A stretch of 6,310 nt of DNA, from NCBI GenBank assembly GCA_017437205.1, contig JAFSBP010000347.1, positions 1 through 6,310 on the forward strand, in the 5' to 3' direction. The notes below the pieces were generated by a model. It searched no databases. It was not told where the DNA came from and was given only the letters and a program-made list of their open reading frames with translations. Origin of the DNA: Lachnospiraceae bacterium. GTDB taxonomy: Bacteria; Bacillota; Clostridia; Lachnospirales; Lachnospiraceae. The stretch's first letter is position 1. Every line of letters begins with the position of its first letter. Shown in pieces: positions 1 through 4,918 of this stretch. Made by a program: the position numbers and the translations under genes.

Positions 1-1
1 A

Positions 2-295
2 AAGCGGGGAGCTGGTCAGATTGCGCTGGCGTTGCATGAGTTGGAGGAGTGTATCCCGGCGAGGGAGAATGTGGAGCGGGTGGTTGACGATCTGGTGCTG
101 ACGGAGAGCCTGAATGATTTTCTTGCCGGACTGCCGGTGGAAACGCGACAGATCTTTGTGAGGCGGTACTGGCACCTGCGCTCGGTGAGGGAAATCGCAA
201 GGGAATATCGCATCAGCGAGAGCAAGGTGAAGGTTACATTATTTCGTACCAGACGCAAACTCAGACAGTTGTTGGAAAAGGAAGGGATTGCATGA
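2..295 (+). CDS. RNA polymerase sigma factor, sigma-70/ECF-like, C-terminal part (5' end outside window)
   Basis: The reading frame is open from base 2 and has no ATG. The TTG at 32 has no Shine-Dalgarno site, so the gene almost certainly begins upstream of the window. What remains is the end of region 2/linker and a complete region 4: a helical stretch ending LPVETRQIFVRRYW, then a helix-turn-helix around REIAREYRISESKVKVTLFR and a basic tail RRKLRQLLEKEG. Region 4 of this family binds the -35 promoter element. The pattern 'LP..R.IF.RRYW...S..EIA......SE..VK..L.R.R..L...L' is characteristic of small sigma factors in Lachnospiraceae and Ruminococcaceae. These are usually followed by a membrane protein carrying the anti-sigma or sensing role, as here: the stop codon overlaps the next start (ATGA, 292-295), implying translational coupling. 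The target regulon cannot be read from this window. Confidence 0.88.
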   Translation, partial: KRGAGQIALALHELEECIPARENVERVVDDLVLTESLNDFLAGLPVETRQIFVRRYWHLRSVREIAREYRISESKVKVTLFRTRRKLRQLLEKEGIA

Positions 296-1311
296 TGGAA
301 AGTAGACGAATCTTAAACTCAATCGGGCAGATTGACGAGAAGTATATTGTAGAGGCAGAAACGGCGGTTCAGTGTGAGAGCGGGCGAGTAAAAAACAGGC
401 GAGTCAGCTATAGCTGGGGTGCGCTGGCGGCAGCCTGCATCTGTGTGATCGTGCTGGGAGCGAGTGCTTTCGCATGGTTTGGAACAGGTGATTGGCCGTA
501 TGTCGGAACAGAAAGCGGGGAGAGCGTTTCTTCGACGGGGGACAGTAGCGAAAGTAAGGACAGTTTTTCACCGACGGATGAAACAACAATGGTAGGAATT
601 ACGATCCCGCCGGTGAAGGTGAGTCTGCCAGACAAAGGGGTGACGGCGGATATGAGCCTGTTTTTTATCTATCAGGGACGGTTCTATGCGGAATACGAAC
701 ATCTGAAAGGGCAGGATGATCTTATTGGAGAGTATGTGGCCACGGTGACTCCTTCCATCGATGAATGGACGTCCGGCGAGGATTATCTGGAACTGACCGG
801 AACAATGGGAGGAGAGGTCTATATGGTCAAGGGGATGAACCCGGAGTTTATGCTCTGCAGCCGGTTTGGGGACGGTGTGATCACTTACATCAACAGCAGC
901 GGACTGACGCTGGAAAACGGCGCTGACCTGTTCGAGGAGCGGCTCTGCCTGACCGGAAATTATCGGACGGTGGAGTTTGAGAACAGGGAGTCCTGGTACT
1001 ACGGCAAGGATGAAGTGTATGAACTTGGCGGTGAACATGAGGCAGCAGTAAGTCGTTTCATTGAAGCCATGGATGCGGCGGAATTCATGTGGGCGAAAGA
1101 TATTCCGCTAGAAGAAGGGCAGGATAACATCTACGATGATAAGGAGATATATCACCTGTATTTTCGGATGAATAGCGGCATGAACGTTCATCTGAGACTG
1201 TTTGAGGGCGGGTATGTGATGTTCGCTGGATTAAGGGCAGCGTGTGTTCAGGTGGATGAGGATAGTTTTAACAGTCTGATTAATTATCTGGCTTCTATTT
1301 CGCAAAAGTAA
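292..1311 (+). CDS. Membrane-anchored probable anti-sigma/sensor protein coupled to the upstream sigma factor
   Basis: This 339-residue protein has a short cytoplasmic N-terminus (about residues 1-41) containing the phrase IGQIDEKYIVEAE. Similar 'I..IDEKY..EA' openings occur in proteins encoded just after such sigma factors in Clostridia. One transmembrane helix follows (about 42-63, GALAAACICVIVLGASAFAW) with positive residues before it, so the rest should lie outside the membrane. Residues about 70-97 are a Ser/Thr/Gly/Glu-rich linker, followed by an acidic extracytoplasmic domain I do not recognise. A zinc-anti-sigma HxxxCxxC motif is absent. The start is ATG 292, overlapping the sigma stop, with AAGGAAGGG (278-286) as ribosome binding site; ATG 295 is an equally spaced alternative. 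The likely role is to hold or release the sigma factor in response to an envelope signal. That is inferred from gene order and topology, not from a recognised catalytic or binding motif. Confidence 0.75.
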   Translation: MMESRRILNSIGQIDEKYIVEAETAVQCESGRVKNRRVSYSWGALAAACICVIVLGASAFAWFGTGDWPYVGTESGESVSSTGDSSESKDSFSPTDETTMVGITIPPVKVSLPDKGVTADMSLFFIYQGRFYAEYEHLKGQDDLIGEYVATVTPSIDEWTSGEDYLELTGTMGGEVYMVKGMNPEFMLCSRFGDGVITYINSSGLTLENGADLFEERLCLTGNYRTVEFENRESWYYGKDEVYELGGEHEAAVSRFIEAMDAAEFMWAKDIPLEEGQDNIYDDKEIYHLYFRMNSGMNVHLRLFEGGYVMFAGLRAACVQVDEDSFNSLINYLASISQK

Positions 1312-1342
1312 ATTTAACCAGAGACAAAAATATAAATATCCC

Positions 1343-1371
1343 TTAACAAATCCTGTAAAATGTGTTATGCT
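1343..1371 (+). promoter_or_regulatory. Sigma-A-type promoter for the lactonase-family gene
   Basis: The -35 box TTAACA (1343-1348) and -10 box TATGCT (1366-1371) are separated by exactly 17 nt, each one or two mismatches from consensus. Transcription should start near 1378, inside the left arm of the hairpin at 1375-1398 and about 45 nt before the lactonase ATG. Activity is predicted from spacing and sequence only. Confidence 0.6.
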
Positions 1372-1374
1372 GAT

Positions 1375-1398
1375 AACTGAGGCGATTTTGCCTCAGTT
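1375..1398 (+). terminator. Perfect 9-bp hairpin: terminator of the sigma operon and/or 5'-UTR stem of the next gene
   Basis: AACTGAGGC (1375-1383) and GCCTCAGTT (1390-1398) are perfectly complementary with a 6-nt loop GATTTT. A short, imperfect U tract (TTTATT) follows. It lies just downstream of the predicted -10 box, so it could end transcripts arriving from the sigma operon and also sit at the extreme 5' end of the lactonase mRNA. The U tract is weak, so termination efficiency is uncertain. Confidence 0.5.
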
Positions 1399-1421
1399 TA
1401 TTGGTGTTTTGGAGGTTTGCG

Positions 1422-2471
1422 ATGGCAAAGCGTTACGTGGCTTACGTTGGATCATATACTTATATCGGAAAGAGTAAGGGACTTACCATCTTTGATGTGG
1501 ATGTGGAGAAAGGAATTTTTACGAAGCGCAAGGAGATTCCGCTGACGAATGCGTCATATATCCGGCCCTCCTCGGACGGAAAATTTCTCTATTCCGTTAC
1601 GGACGAAGGAATCGCTGCATTTAAAATATTGCCGGACGGAGATCTGGAGAAGATTAATCAGGCAAGTATCCGCGGCATGAGAGGCTGTTTTATTGAGCTA
1701 TACGAGGAGAAAGGCTTTCTGTTTGTGGCCGGCTATCACGATGGGAAGATGACGGTGCTTCGTCTTCGCGAGGATGGCGGCGTGGGCGAGATCACCGACG
1801 GCTTTTATGATAAAGGGATGGGAAGTGTGGCTGAGCGGACCACCACACCTCACATTAGCTGTGTGCGGATGACACCGGACAAGGAGTATGTATGTGTGGT
1901 TGATCTGGGCATTGACCAGATGAAGATTTTGAGACTCCATCCGGAGCTGGGTAAATTGAAATTGGTGGATATTTTGCGTTGTGAGCTGAACTCCGCACCG
2001 AGAAATGTGATGTTCACCCACGACGGACGTTTCATGTATATGATCTCTGAGTTGAAAAATGAGATTTGGGCATATTCTTACAATAACAGCACGGGAAGCC
2101 CTCAGTTTGAGATGATCCAGAAGATATCTACACTGGGAAAGAAACACAGTAATGTAAATGCGGCGATGCGAATCCGTTTCTCTCATTGCGGCAGGTACGT
2201 AATCTGTTCAAATGTCGGTGACAACAGCGCGGGTGTTTTCCGTGTGGATCCGGAGACAGGTCTTTTGACGAAGCTCTGTGTTCTCCCCATCAGCGGAAGA
2301 TATCCCAAAGATGTAGGCATGCTTCCGGGAGAAAAGTTCTTGTACTCAGTTAACCATGAGGAGGGAACGATCACTTGCTTTACCATGGACTATGAGCGGA
2401 ATTGCTTTAGCATGCACACAGCGCCAGTGAAGGTGGATCAGCCGAATTGCTGTGCGATTGTAGAGATTTGA
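1422..2471 (+). CDS. Lactonase-family beta-propeller protein (6-phosphogluconolactonase-like, COG2706 type)
   Basis: This 349-residue protein has no signal peptide. It opens with YVGSYTYIGKSKGLTIFDVD, the typical start of the Pgl/lactonase (PF10282) seven-bladed propeller family, whose usual length is about 330-380 residues. Recurrent blade signatures are visible: IRPSSDGKFLYSVT, TPHISCVRMTPDKEYVCVVDLG, APRNVMFTHDGRFMYMISE and IRFSHCGRYVICSN. They end in the family-like phrase YPKDVGMLPGEKFLYSVNHEEGTI. Proteins of this fold include bacterial 6-phosphogluconolactonase, which hydrolyses 6-phosphogluconolactone in the pentose phosphate pathway, but many family members have no proven substrate. 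In the APRNV segment the His often present after 'GPR' is Asn. The frame is open to TTG 1401, but ATG 1422 is chosen because GGAGG (1411-1415) lies 6 nt before it. It appears monocistronic: its own promoter stands upstream and a hairpin terminator follows. Confidence 0.88.
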   Translation: MAKRYVAYVGSYTYIGKSKGLTIFDVDVEKGIFTKRKEIPLTNASYIRPSSDGKFLYSVTDEGIAAFKILPDGDLEKINQASIRGMRGCFIELYEEKGFLFVAGYHDGKMTVLRLREDGGVGEITDGFYDKGMGSVAERTTTPHISCVRMTPDKEYVCVVDLGIDQMKILRLHPELGKLKLVDILRCELNSAPRNVMFTHDGRFMYMISELKNEIWAYSYNNSTGSPQFEMIQKISTLGKKHSNVNAAMRIRFSHCGRYVICSNVGDNSAGVFRVDPETGLLTKLCVLPISGRYPKDVGMLPGEKFLYSVNHEEGTITCFTMDYERNCFSMHTAPVKVDQPNCCAIVEI

Positions 2472-2500
2472 GGGCTTTTGACCCTTATATCAGATTTTTT

Positions 2501-2523
2501 GCCGGGGAATGTTTTTCCCCGGC
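2501..2523 (+). terminator. Hairpin terminator after the lactonase gene
   Basis: GCCGGGGAA (2501-2509) pairs fully with TTCCCCGGC (2515-2523) around a 5-nt loop, starting 29 nt after the lactonase stop codon. The GC-rich 9-bp stem suits an intrinsic terminator, but only TTT follows it. Those T's also begin the -35 box of the rnpB promoter, so the two signals directly abut. Confidence 0.6.
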
Positions 2524-2552
2524 TTTACAGATTGCGAGAGTTGTGTTAATAT
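2524..2552 (+). promoter_or_regulatory. rnpB promoter
   Basis: TTTACA (2524-2529) and TAATAT (2547-2552) are separated by 17 nt, placing the start site at about 2559-2561, exactly where helix P1 of the RNase P RNA begins. The -35 box starts on the base after the terminator hairpin. The agreement between the predicted start and the RNA's 5' end supports the call. Confidence 0.65.
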
Positions 2553-2560
2553 AAGTTACG

Positions 2561-2910
2561 GAACGAGCAGGACAAATGGTCGCGGCTGCAGGTCCCGTAA
2601 GGGCGCAGGTGAGGAAAGTCCGGGCTTCACAGGGCAGGATGCCGGATAACGTCCGGTGGAGGTGACTCCCAGGCCAGTGCAACAGAAATATACCGCCGGC
2701 TTTTGCCGGTAAGGGTGGAATGGCAGTGTAAGAGACTACCGCCTTTCCGGTAACGGAAAGGGCACATGTAAACCCCATCCGAAGCAAGACCAAACAGGAA
2801 GCGTAAGGCGGCCCGTCTGCTTCCGGGTAGGTCGCTTGAGCCTGCCGGCGACGGCAGGTCTAGATAGATGACCATTCAACGACAGAACCCGGCTTATCGG
2901 CCTGCTCGTC
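2561..2910 (+). ncRNA. rnpB: RNase P RNA, bacterial class A
   Basis: This is the catalytic RNA of ribonuclease P, which removes 5' leaders from precursor tRNAs together with the RnpA protein. Recognition rests on the conserved core blocks in correct order. GAGGAAAGTCCGGGC begins at 2611. GTAAGAGACTACCGC lies in the middle. GTAAACCCCATCCGAAGCAA and GACCAAACAGG follow. Near the 3' end come AGATAGATGACCATTCAACG (from 2862) and ACAGAACCCGGCTTAT (from 2882). The closing helix P1 is visible as ACGAGCAGG (2563-2571) paired with CCTGCTCGT (2901-2909), a perfect 9 bp, which fixes both ends. The length of about 350 nt is normal for class A. Mature ends may differ by a few bases. No intrinsic terminator with a U tract follows directly; the next 150 nt hold structured repeats leading into dut. 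Confidence 0.97.
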
Positions 2911-2919
2911 CTACTGTGA

Positions 2920-2964
2920 GCACTTAGAGAGTTGGAGTCGTCAGACGAACAACGAACTTAGTGC
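2920..2964 (+). repeat. Structured RNA element, copy 1 (tandem with 2980-3022)
   Basis: The copy folds as one continuous hairpin. Stem 1 is GCACTTAG (2920-2927) with CTTAGTGC (2957-2964), with a single T-T mismatch (2925/2959). An internal loop AGA/GAA follows. Stem 2 is GTTG (2931-2934) with CAAC (2950-2953). A second internal loop GA/GAA leads to stem 3, GTC/GAC (2937-2939/2944-2946), closed by a GTCA tetraloop. The same layout recurs in copy 2 with compensatory base changes, so an RNA-level fold is well supported. The family is not recognised. It begins 10 nt after the end of rnpB. Confidence 0.8.
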
Positions 2965-2979
2965 GAACGTACATCTGGG

Positions 2980-3022
2980 TGCTTAATGAATCGGAGCCGT
3001 AAGGCGAACGATGAATTTAGCA
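2980..3022 (+). repeat. Structured RNA element, copy 2 (tandem with 2920-2964)
   Basis: The layout is the same as copy 1. Stem 1 is TGCTTAA (2980-2986) with TTTAGCA (3016-3022), with the T-T mismatch at the equivalent place (2984/3018). Internal loop TGA/GAA follows, then stem 2 ATCG/CGAT (2990-2993/3009-3012), internal loop GA/GAA, stem 3 GCC/GGC (2996-2998/3003-3005) and a GTAA (GNRA-type) tetraloop. Loop purines match copy 1 while six pairs differ in a compensatory way. It ends 41 nt before the dut start codon. Confidence 0.8.
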
Positions 3023-3044
3023 ATCATGATGTTTCCGCATGATT
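3022..3044 (+). other. Inverted repeat just upstream of the dut ribosome binding site
   Basis: AATCATG (3022-3028) pairs perfectly with CATGATT (3038-3044) over a 9-nt loop. There is no U tract, so it is not a terminator. It shares base 3022 with copy 2 of the structured element, and the AGGAG site (3050-3054) starts 5 nt after it. It may stabilise the leader or influence dut translation, or it could be an operator; nothing decides between these. Confidence 0.45.
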
Positions 3045-3063
3045 AAACGAGGAGACTATAACC

Positions 3064-3498
3064 ATGGAAAAAATTCAGATTCGCTATATCAGCGATCAGA
3101 TAGAGCCTCTTGATTACATTGCCGGAGTGTCCGACTGGATCGATCTTCGCGTGGCTGAGGAAGTAGAGATGAAGGCGGGAGAGTTTCGCCTCATACGCCT
3201 TGGCGTGGCGATGAAGCTGCCGGACGGCTATGAGGCACATATTGTGCCCCGAAGCAGTACATATAAAAATTTCGGGATTATTCAGACGAATCACATGGGA
3301 GTGATTGATAAAAGCTATTGCGGAAATGATGATGAGTGGATGTTCCCTGCACTGGCGGTTCGGGACACGAAAATCTGCGTGAATGACCGGATATGTCAGT
3401 TTCGGATCATGAGAAATCAGCCGGCGATTCAGTTTGAACCGGTGGAACGTTTGGACGGGGAGAACCGTGGCGGATTTGGAACTACCGGGATATCTTAA
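3064..3498 (+). CDS. dut: dUTPase (deoxyuridine 5'-triphosphate nucleotidohydrolase)
   Basis: This 144-residue cytosolic protein has the normal length for a trimeric dUTPase, which hydrolyses dUTP to dUMP and pyrophosphate. That keeps uracil out of DNA and supplies dUMP for thymidylate synthesis. The five family motifs are present in order. Motif 1 is a divergent form around SDWIDLRV (D27). Motif 2 is PRSSTYKNFGI (62-72). Motif 3 is GVIDKSYCG (79-87), with D82 the expected water-activating Asp and Y85 the deoxyribose/uracil-pocket Tyr. Motif 4 is DRICQFRI (Q112). Motif 5 is RGGFGTTG (135-142), the P-loop-like tail closing over the phosphates. Motif 1 has IDL where AGYDL is common, and motif 3 carries an unusual acidic stretch NDDEW straight after it. 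The start is ATG 3064 with AGGAG at 3050-3054, 9 nt upstream. No good promoter is seen between rnpB and dut, so read-through from rnpB is possible. Confidence 0.93.
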   Translation: MEKIQIRYISDQIEPLDYIAGVSDWIDLRVAEEVEMKAGEFRLIRLGVAMKLPDGYEAHIVPRSSTYKNFGIIQTNHMGVIDKSYCGNDDEWMFPALAVRDTKICVNDRICQFRIMRNQPAIQFEPVERLDGENRGGFGTTGIS

Positions 3499-3525
3499 GG
3501 GGCTCGGTGGATAGTGTTTTGACAA

Positions 3526-3553
3526 TTGTTGTGAGTATGAAAAAGCGTATAAA
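3526..3553 (+). promoter_or_regulatory. Possible promoter for the TPR lipoprotein gene
   Basis: In the 70-nt gap after dut, TTGTTG (3526-3531) and TATAAA (3548-3553) are spaced 16 nt apart. A perfect -35 hexamer TTGACA also occurs at 3519-3524, but it is 23 nt from TATAAA and 11 nt from TATGAA (3536-3541), so it does not pair well with either. The overlapping palindrome ACAATTGT (3522-3529) could be an operator. The call is tentative. Confidence 0.35.
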
Positions 3554-3574
3554 AAAGTTTAGCGGGGTGTGATG

Positions 3575-4735
3575 ATGAAGAACAGATTTTTTGGAGTGAT
3601 ATTGCTTGTCCTGATGATGGGACTGTTAGCAGGTTGTGGAAGTAAGGGTGATGAGGCGAATAAGCGCGGTTTGGAGTATTATGCGAACGGTCAGTACGAG
3701 GCTGCGGCTGAAGCCTTCAGTGAGGCTATTGCGAAGGATAATGCGGTGACGGAGTTTTATTTAAATCGTGTGATGGCGCTGATTAAGCTGGAGCGTTATC
3801 AGGATGCCGCGACGTCGCTAAGTTACGCACAGCATTTGGAGCCGGACACGACGGAGGTTGCCCGCGCGAAAGGTATCCTTTACTATGCGCAGGGACAGTA
3901 CCAGTCTGCGCTGGACAGCTTTAAGACAGCGGTTGCGAACAATAGCGGGAAAGCCGGCGAGATGGTAATTGATATTTTGCGCTACACTGCAGCGTGTCAG
4001 ATGGAGCTTTTGCAGTATGCGGATGCTATATCAACTTATGATCGCTTGATCGATGCGGGAAATAAGACTGCAGAGAATTATTTTCAGCGAGGAGTGGCTT
4101 ACTTAAAGAGCGGTAAAGCGACGGAAGCCGGAATGGATTTTAACCGCGTGGTTGAGTCTGGAAAATACGAGGATTACTGGAGAATCTATCTGCTTCTCGT
4201 AGAGAACGGGCAGAAGGAGATGGGAGAGCAGTTTTTGACGAAAGCGGTAATGCTTGAGGATGACAGCGACAGTGCCCATGTATGGCGCGGTGAGTTCCAC
4301 TATTATTTGGGAAGCTATGATGAGGCCCTTGCCGAGTTCAATGCTGCATCGAAGAATGTGATCGATGTGGACATTTACATGATGATTGCGAATATTTATA
4401 AAGAAAAAGGCGATATTAACCGTATGAAGGCGGCGTTCTCCATGGCAGAAAGCAGAGACCCGAAACATCCGAGCCTTCTTCGTCAAAAGACATTGTTTGA
4501 GATGGAATGTGAGAATTATGACGAAGCCTATGCCGTTATTGAGTTGGCGATGACCTTGGAGGAGAATCCTTATGCGCAGGACATGCTTTACTGTCAGGCT
4601 TCCTGTCTGGAGTATCTGGGAAGATTTGAGGAGGCACTTGCTGCGTTCGAGAAGTATATTGGGCTGTATGGTTCGAATGAGGAGATCGATCATGAGATCG
4701 AGTTTTTAAAGACCCGCATAGAAAAGGCGGAATAA
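3575..4735 (+). CDS. TPR-repeat lipoprotein
   Basis: This 386-residue secreted, lipid-anchored protein has an N-terminal signal peptide (KNR, then FFGVILLVLMMGL) ending in the lipobox LAGC, with Cys21 as the expected lipidated residue. The remainder is about ten tetratricopeptide-like helical pairs, for example NKRGLEYYANGQYEAAAEAF, AKGILYYAQGQYQSALDSF, YFQRGVAYLKSGKATEAGMD, WRGEFHYYLGSYDEALAEF and CQASCLEYLGRFEEALAAFE. TPR arrays form protein-binding superhelices; no enzymatic domain is visible, and the partner cannot be inferred. Three in-frame starts exist: GTG 3569, ATG 3572 and ATG 3575. ATG 3575 is preferred because GGGG (3564-3567) then sits 7 nt upstream, and 3572 is the next choice. 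The first codons of hflX lie 10 bp after the stop codon with their own ribosome binding site, so the two genes are probably one operon. An 11-codon mini-ORF (3537-3572) ends in the start region. Confidence 0.9.
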   Translation: MKNRFFGVILLVLMMGLLAGCGSKGDEANKRGLEYYANGQYEAAAEAFSEAIAKDNAVTEFYLNRVMALIKLERYQDAATSLSYAQHLEPDTTEVARAKGILYYAQGQYQSALDSFKTAVANNSGKAGEMVIDILRYTAACQMELLQYADAISTYDRLIDAGNKTAENYFQRGVAYLKSGKATEAGMDFNRVVESGKYEDYWRIYLLLVENGQKEMGEQFLTKAVMLEDDSDSAHVWRGEFHYYLGSYDEALAEFNAASKNVIDVDIYMMIANIYKEKGDINRMKAAFSMAESRDPKHPSLLRQKTLFEMECENYDEAYAVIELAMTLEENPYAQDMLYCQASCLEYLGRFEEALAAFEKYIGLYGSNEEIDHEIEFLKTRIEKAE

Positions 4736-4745
4736 TGAGGATTAT

Positions 4746-4802
4746 ATGATAGAGACAGCTGAGAAAAGAGAACGTTTTATTTTAGTTGGAGTGAGCACAT
4801 GG
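4746..4802 (+). pseudogene. hflX: hflX 5' fragment, interrupted by an insertion sequence
   Basis: ATG 4746 follows a TGAGG site (4736-4740) at good spacing. The first codons read MIETAEKRERFILVGVST, which matches the start of the ribosome-associated GTPase HflX in Clostridia ('..ERVILVGV..'). HflX binds 50S subunits and helps rescue or split stalled ribosomes. After residue 18 the similarity stops abruptly at the edge of a GGGGCTGTGAAAAA sequence that I read as the IS end. The frame runs on through IS DNA to a stop at 4953-4955, giving a meaningless 69-residue fusion that even overlaps the transposase end. All GTPase motifs are missing. The rest of hflX, if still present, should lie beyond the IS outside the window. 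Identification rests on only 18 residues plus a recalled lineage pattern, so it is probable rather than certain. Confidence 0.6.
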
Positions 4803-4837
4803 GGCTGTGAAAAAATGAGATTTCATTTTTCACAGCC
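4803..4837 (+). terminator. Long hairpin at the IS left end, possible terminator
   Basis: GGCTGTGAAAAA (4803-4814) pairs perfectly with TTTTTCACAGCC (4826-4837). Inside it, TGA/TCA (4816-4818/4823-4825) extends the stem after one bulged A (4815), leaving a 4-nt loop. TACC and then six T's (4842-4847) follow on the + strand. It could stop transcripts of the dut/TPR/hflX side from running antisense through the transposase, and it doubles as a recognisable IS end structure. Confidence 0.55.
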
Positions 4838-4918
4838 TACCTTTTTTCTGAAACTTAAGTTCACTGGCTTAAAAAGGGTACACTTCCCCTTTCCCCAAAA
4901 CGAACATCGTTTTTGTTA

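Noticed and set aside
568..1038. Minus-strand open frame of 156 codons
   Set aside because: It is antisense to the sigma partner gene and has no recognisable protein features.
2485..2875. Minus-strand open frames of 102 and 82 codons
   Set aside because: They lie across the RNase P RNA gene, and their translations look like no protein family; the RNA explains the sequence.
2928..3015. Kink-turn motifs at the GA/GAA internal loops
   Set aside because: A standard k-turn has a 3-nt bulge on one strand next to tandem G-A pairs. These loops are 3x3 and 2x3, so the k-turn geometry does not fit.
2920..3022. Guanidine-II (mini-ykkC) riboswitch, which also consists of two tandem hairpins
   Set aside because: That family needs ACGR terminal loops; these hairpins end in GTCA and GTAA, and the following gene is a dUTPase rather than a guanidine exporter or carboxylase.
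3043..3525. Minus-strand open frame of 160 codons across dut
   Set aside because: The + strand frame carries all five dUTPase motifs; the antisense frame has none and no start signals.
3519..3553. TTGACA (3519-3524) as the -35 of the lipoprotein promoter
   Set aside because: The nearest -10-like boxes are 11 nt and 23 nt away, outside the workable range of about 16-18 nt.
4103..4693. Minus-strand open frame of 196 codons
   Set aside because: It is an antisense shadow of the TPR lipoprotein gene, with no ribosome binding site and no domain-like sequence.
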